A DNA stretch of 5,506 nt, taken from an uncultured Lachnospiraceae bacterium. GTDB lineage: Bacteria; Bacillota_A; Clostridia; Lachnospirales; Lachnospiraceae. The notes below the pieces were generated by a model. The model did not search any database, had not been told where the DNA came from, and saw only the letters and a program-made list of their open reading frames with translations. The stretch covers positions 1 through 5,506 of the forward strand of contig CAMWWS010000209.1 of the NCBI GenBank assembly GCA_947178085.1. The letters run 5' to 3'. Position 1 is the first letter of the stretch. Every line of letters starts with the position of its first letter. A program made the position numbers and the translations under genes. This document shows positions 5,104 through 5,506 of this stretch, in pieces.

Positions 5104-5506
5104 GAAAAACTATATAAAATTCAGCATTTTACTTGTGTTTGGACTATGTATTTGTGCAGGGTGCTCCGCACAGCAGGGAAGAAAATATACCATAGAAGAA
5201 TTGGATAACTTGGCAGAAATCAGAATATATTCAGCGGAGAATAATGAACTTATAAAAACAATAAGTGATGAAGAACAGTTATATCAATATAATCAATGTT
5301 CGCTTTTTGATGATTCTGACATAGTGGAATGCCAGGATGAATTGGAAAAGGACTTAGAGGACGCAAAGGAGCAATACTATTTGATTTCATACAAGTACCC
5401 TGTTGCACGTTTTGGTAAAAAGGAGTTGGAAAAAAATACCACCATTACTTTATATGAGAATACAAATATCATCAAAATGACGGTGACGGAAGAAAGTATC
5501 AAAGCA
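5096..5506 (+). CDS. Small secreted lipoprotein of unknown function, C-terminus cut by window edge
   Basis: An open frame begins with ATG at 5096 inside the end of the regulator gene (8-bp overlap, different frame) and stays open for 137 codons to the right edge. AGGGG (5086-5090) lies 5 nt upstream as the ribosome-binding site. The N-terminus is a classical lipoprotein signal: basic MNKKNYIK, a hydrophobic core (9-20) and a lipobox ending CAGC, with Cys23 as the predicted lipidated residue. The mature part is acidic and hydrophilic, with YTIEELDNLAEIRIYSAENN (31-50) and a later strand-rich stretch near 95-130, and no recognised catalytic motif. It would be anchored on the outer face of the membrane. 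Its coupling to the membrane-bound regulator suggests it is a partner or target of that protein, which is inference. I do not recognise the family. Confidence 0.85.
   Translation, partial: MNKKNYIKFSILLVFGLCICAGCSAQQGRKYTIEELDNLAEIRIYSAENNELIKTISDEEQLYQYNQCSLFDDSDIVECQDELEKDLEDAKEQYYLISYKYPVARFGKKELEKNTTITLYENTNIIKMTVTEESIKA

Overview
The window looks like a chromosomal segment from a low-GC Gram-positive anaerobe, most likely a clostridial relative such as a member of the Lachnospiraceae. This rests on AT-rich intergenic DNA, strong AGGAGG-type Shine-Dalgarno sequences on most genes, a compact FeoA/FeoB pair typical of Firmicutes, and a lipoprotein signal on the last gene. The genus cannot be fixed from the sequence alone.

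The left two thirds (1-3909) is read from the minus strand and is a metal-uptake and metal-enzyme block. In transcription order it holds feoA (3909-3697), feoB (3700-1691, overlapping feoA by 4 bp as ATGA), a 160-bp AT-rich gap, a ZIP-family divalent metal permease (1530-754), and, 16 bp later, the first 245 codons of an NAD(P)-dependent sn-glycerol-1-phosphate dehydrogenase-like enzyme that runs off the left edge. FeoA and FeoB together import ferrous iron. The ZIP protein probably imports zinc or another divalent metal, and the dehydrogenase belongs to a metal-dependent superfamily. The gap after feoB has no convincing terminator. It contains a 19-bp direct repeat, a near-palindrome and a TATAAT box, so the ZIP-dehydrogenase pair may have its own promoter, receive read-through from feoAB, or both.

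The 237-bp divergent gap (3910-4146) carries a good sigma-A-type promoter for feoAB (TTGACA, 17 bp, TAAACT), with small inverted repeats on both hexamers and a TCCGGG direct repeat. No recognisable Fur or DtxR consensus site was found by eye.

The right third (4147-5506) is plus-strand and unrelated in theme. A 318-residue protein has an N-terminal Xre/Cro helix-turn-helix domain and a C-terminal region of about six membrane segments. It overlaps by 8 bp a small secreted lipoprotein gene that is cut by the right edge. This pair is the least characterised part of the window: it looks like a membrane-tethered transcription factor with a co-translated surface lipoprotein, possibly a one-component envelope-sensing unit. 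No RNA genes, CRISPR arrays, insertion sequences or prophage signatures were seen.
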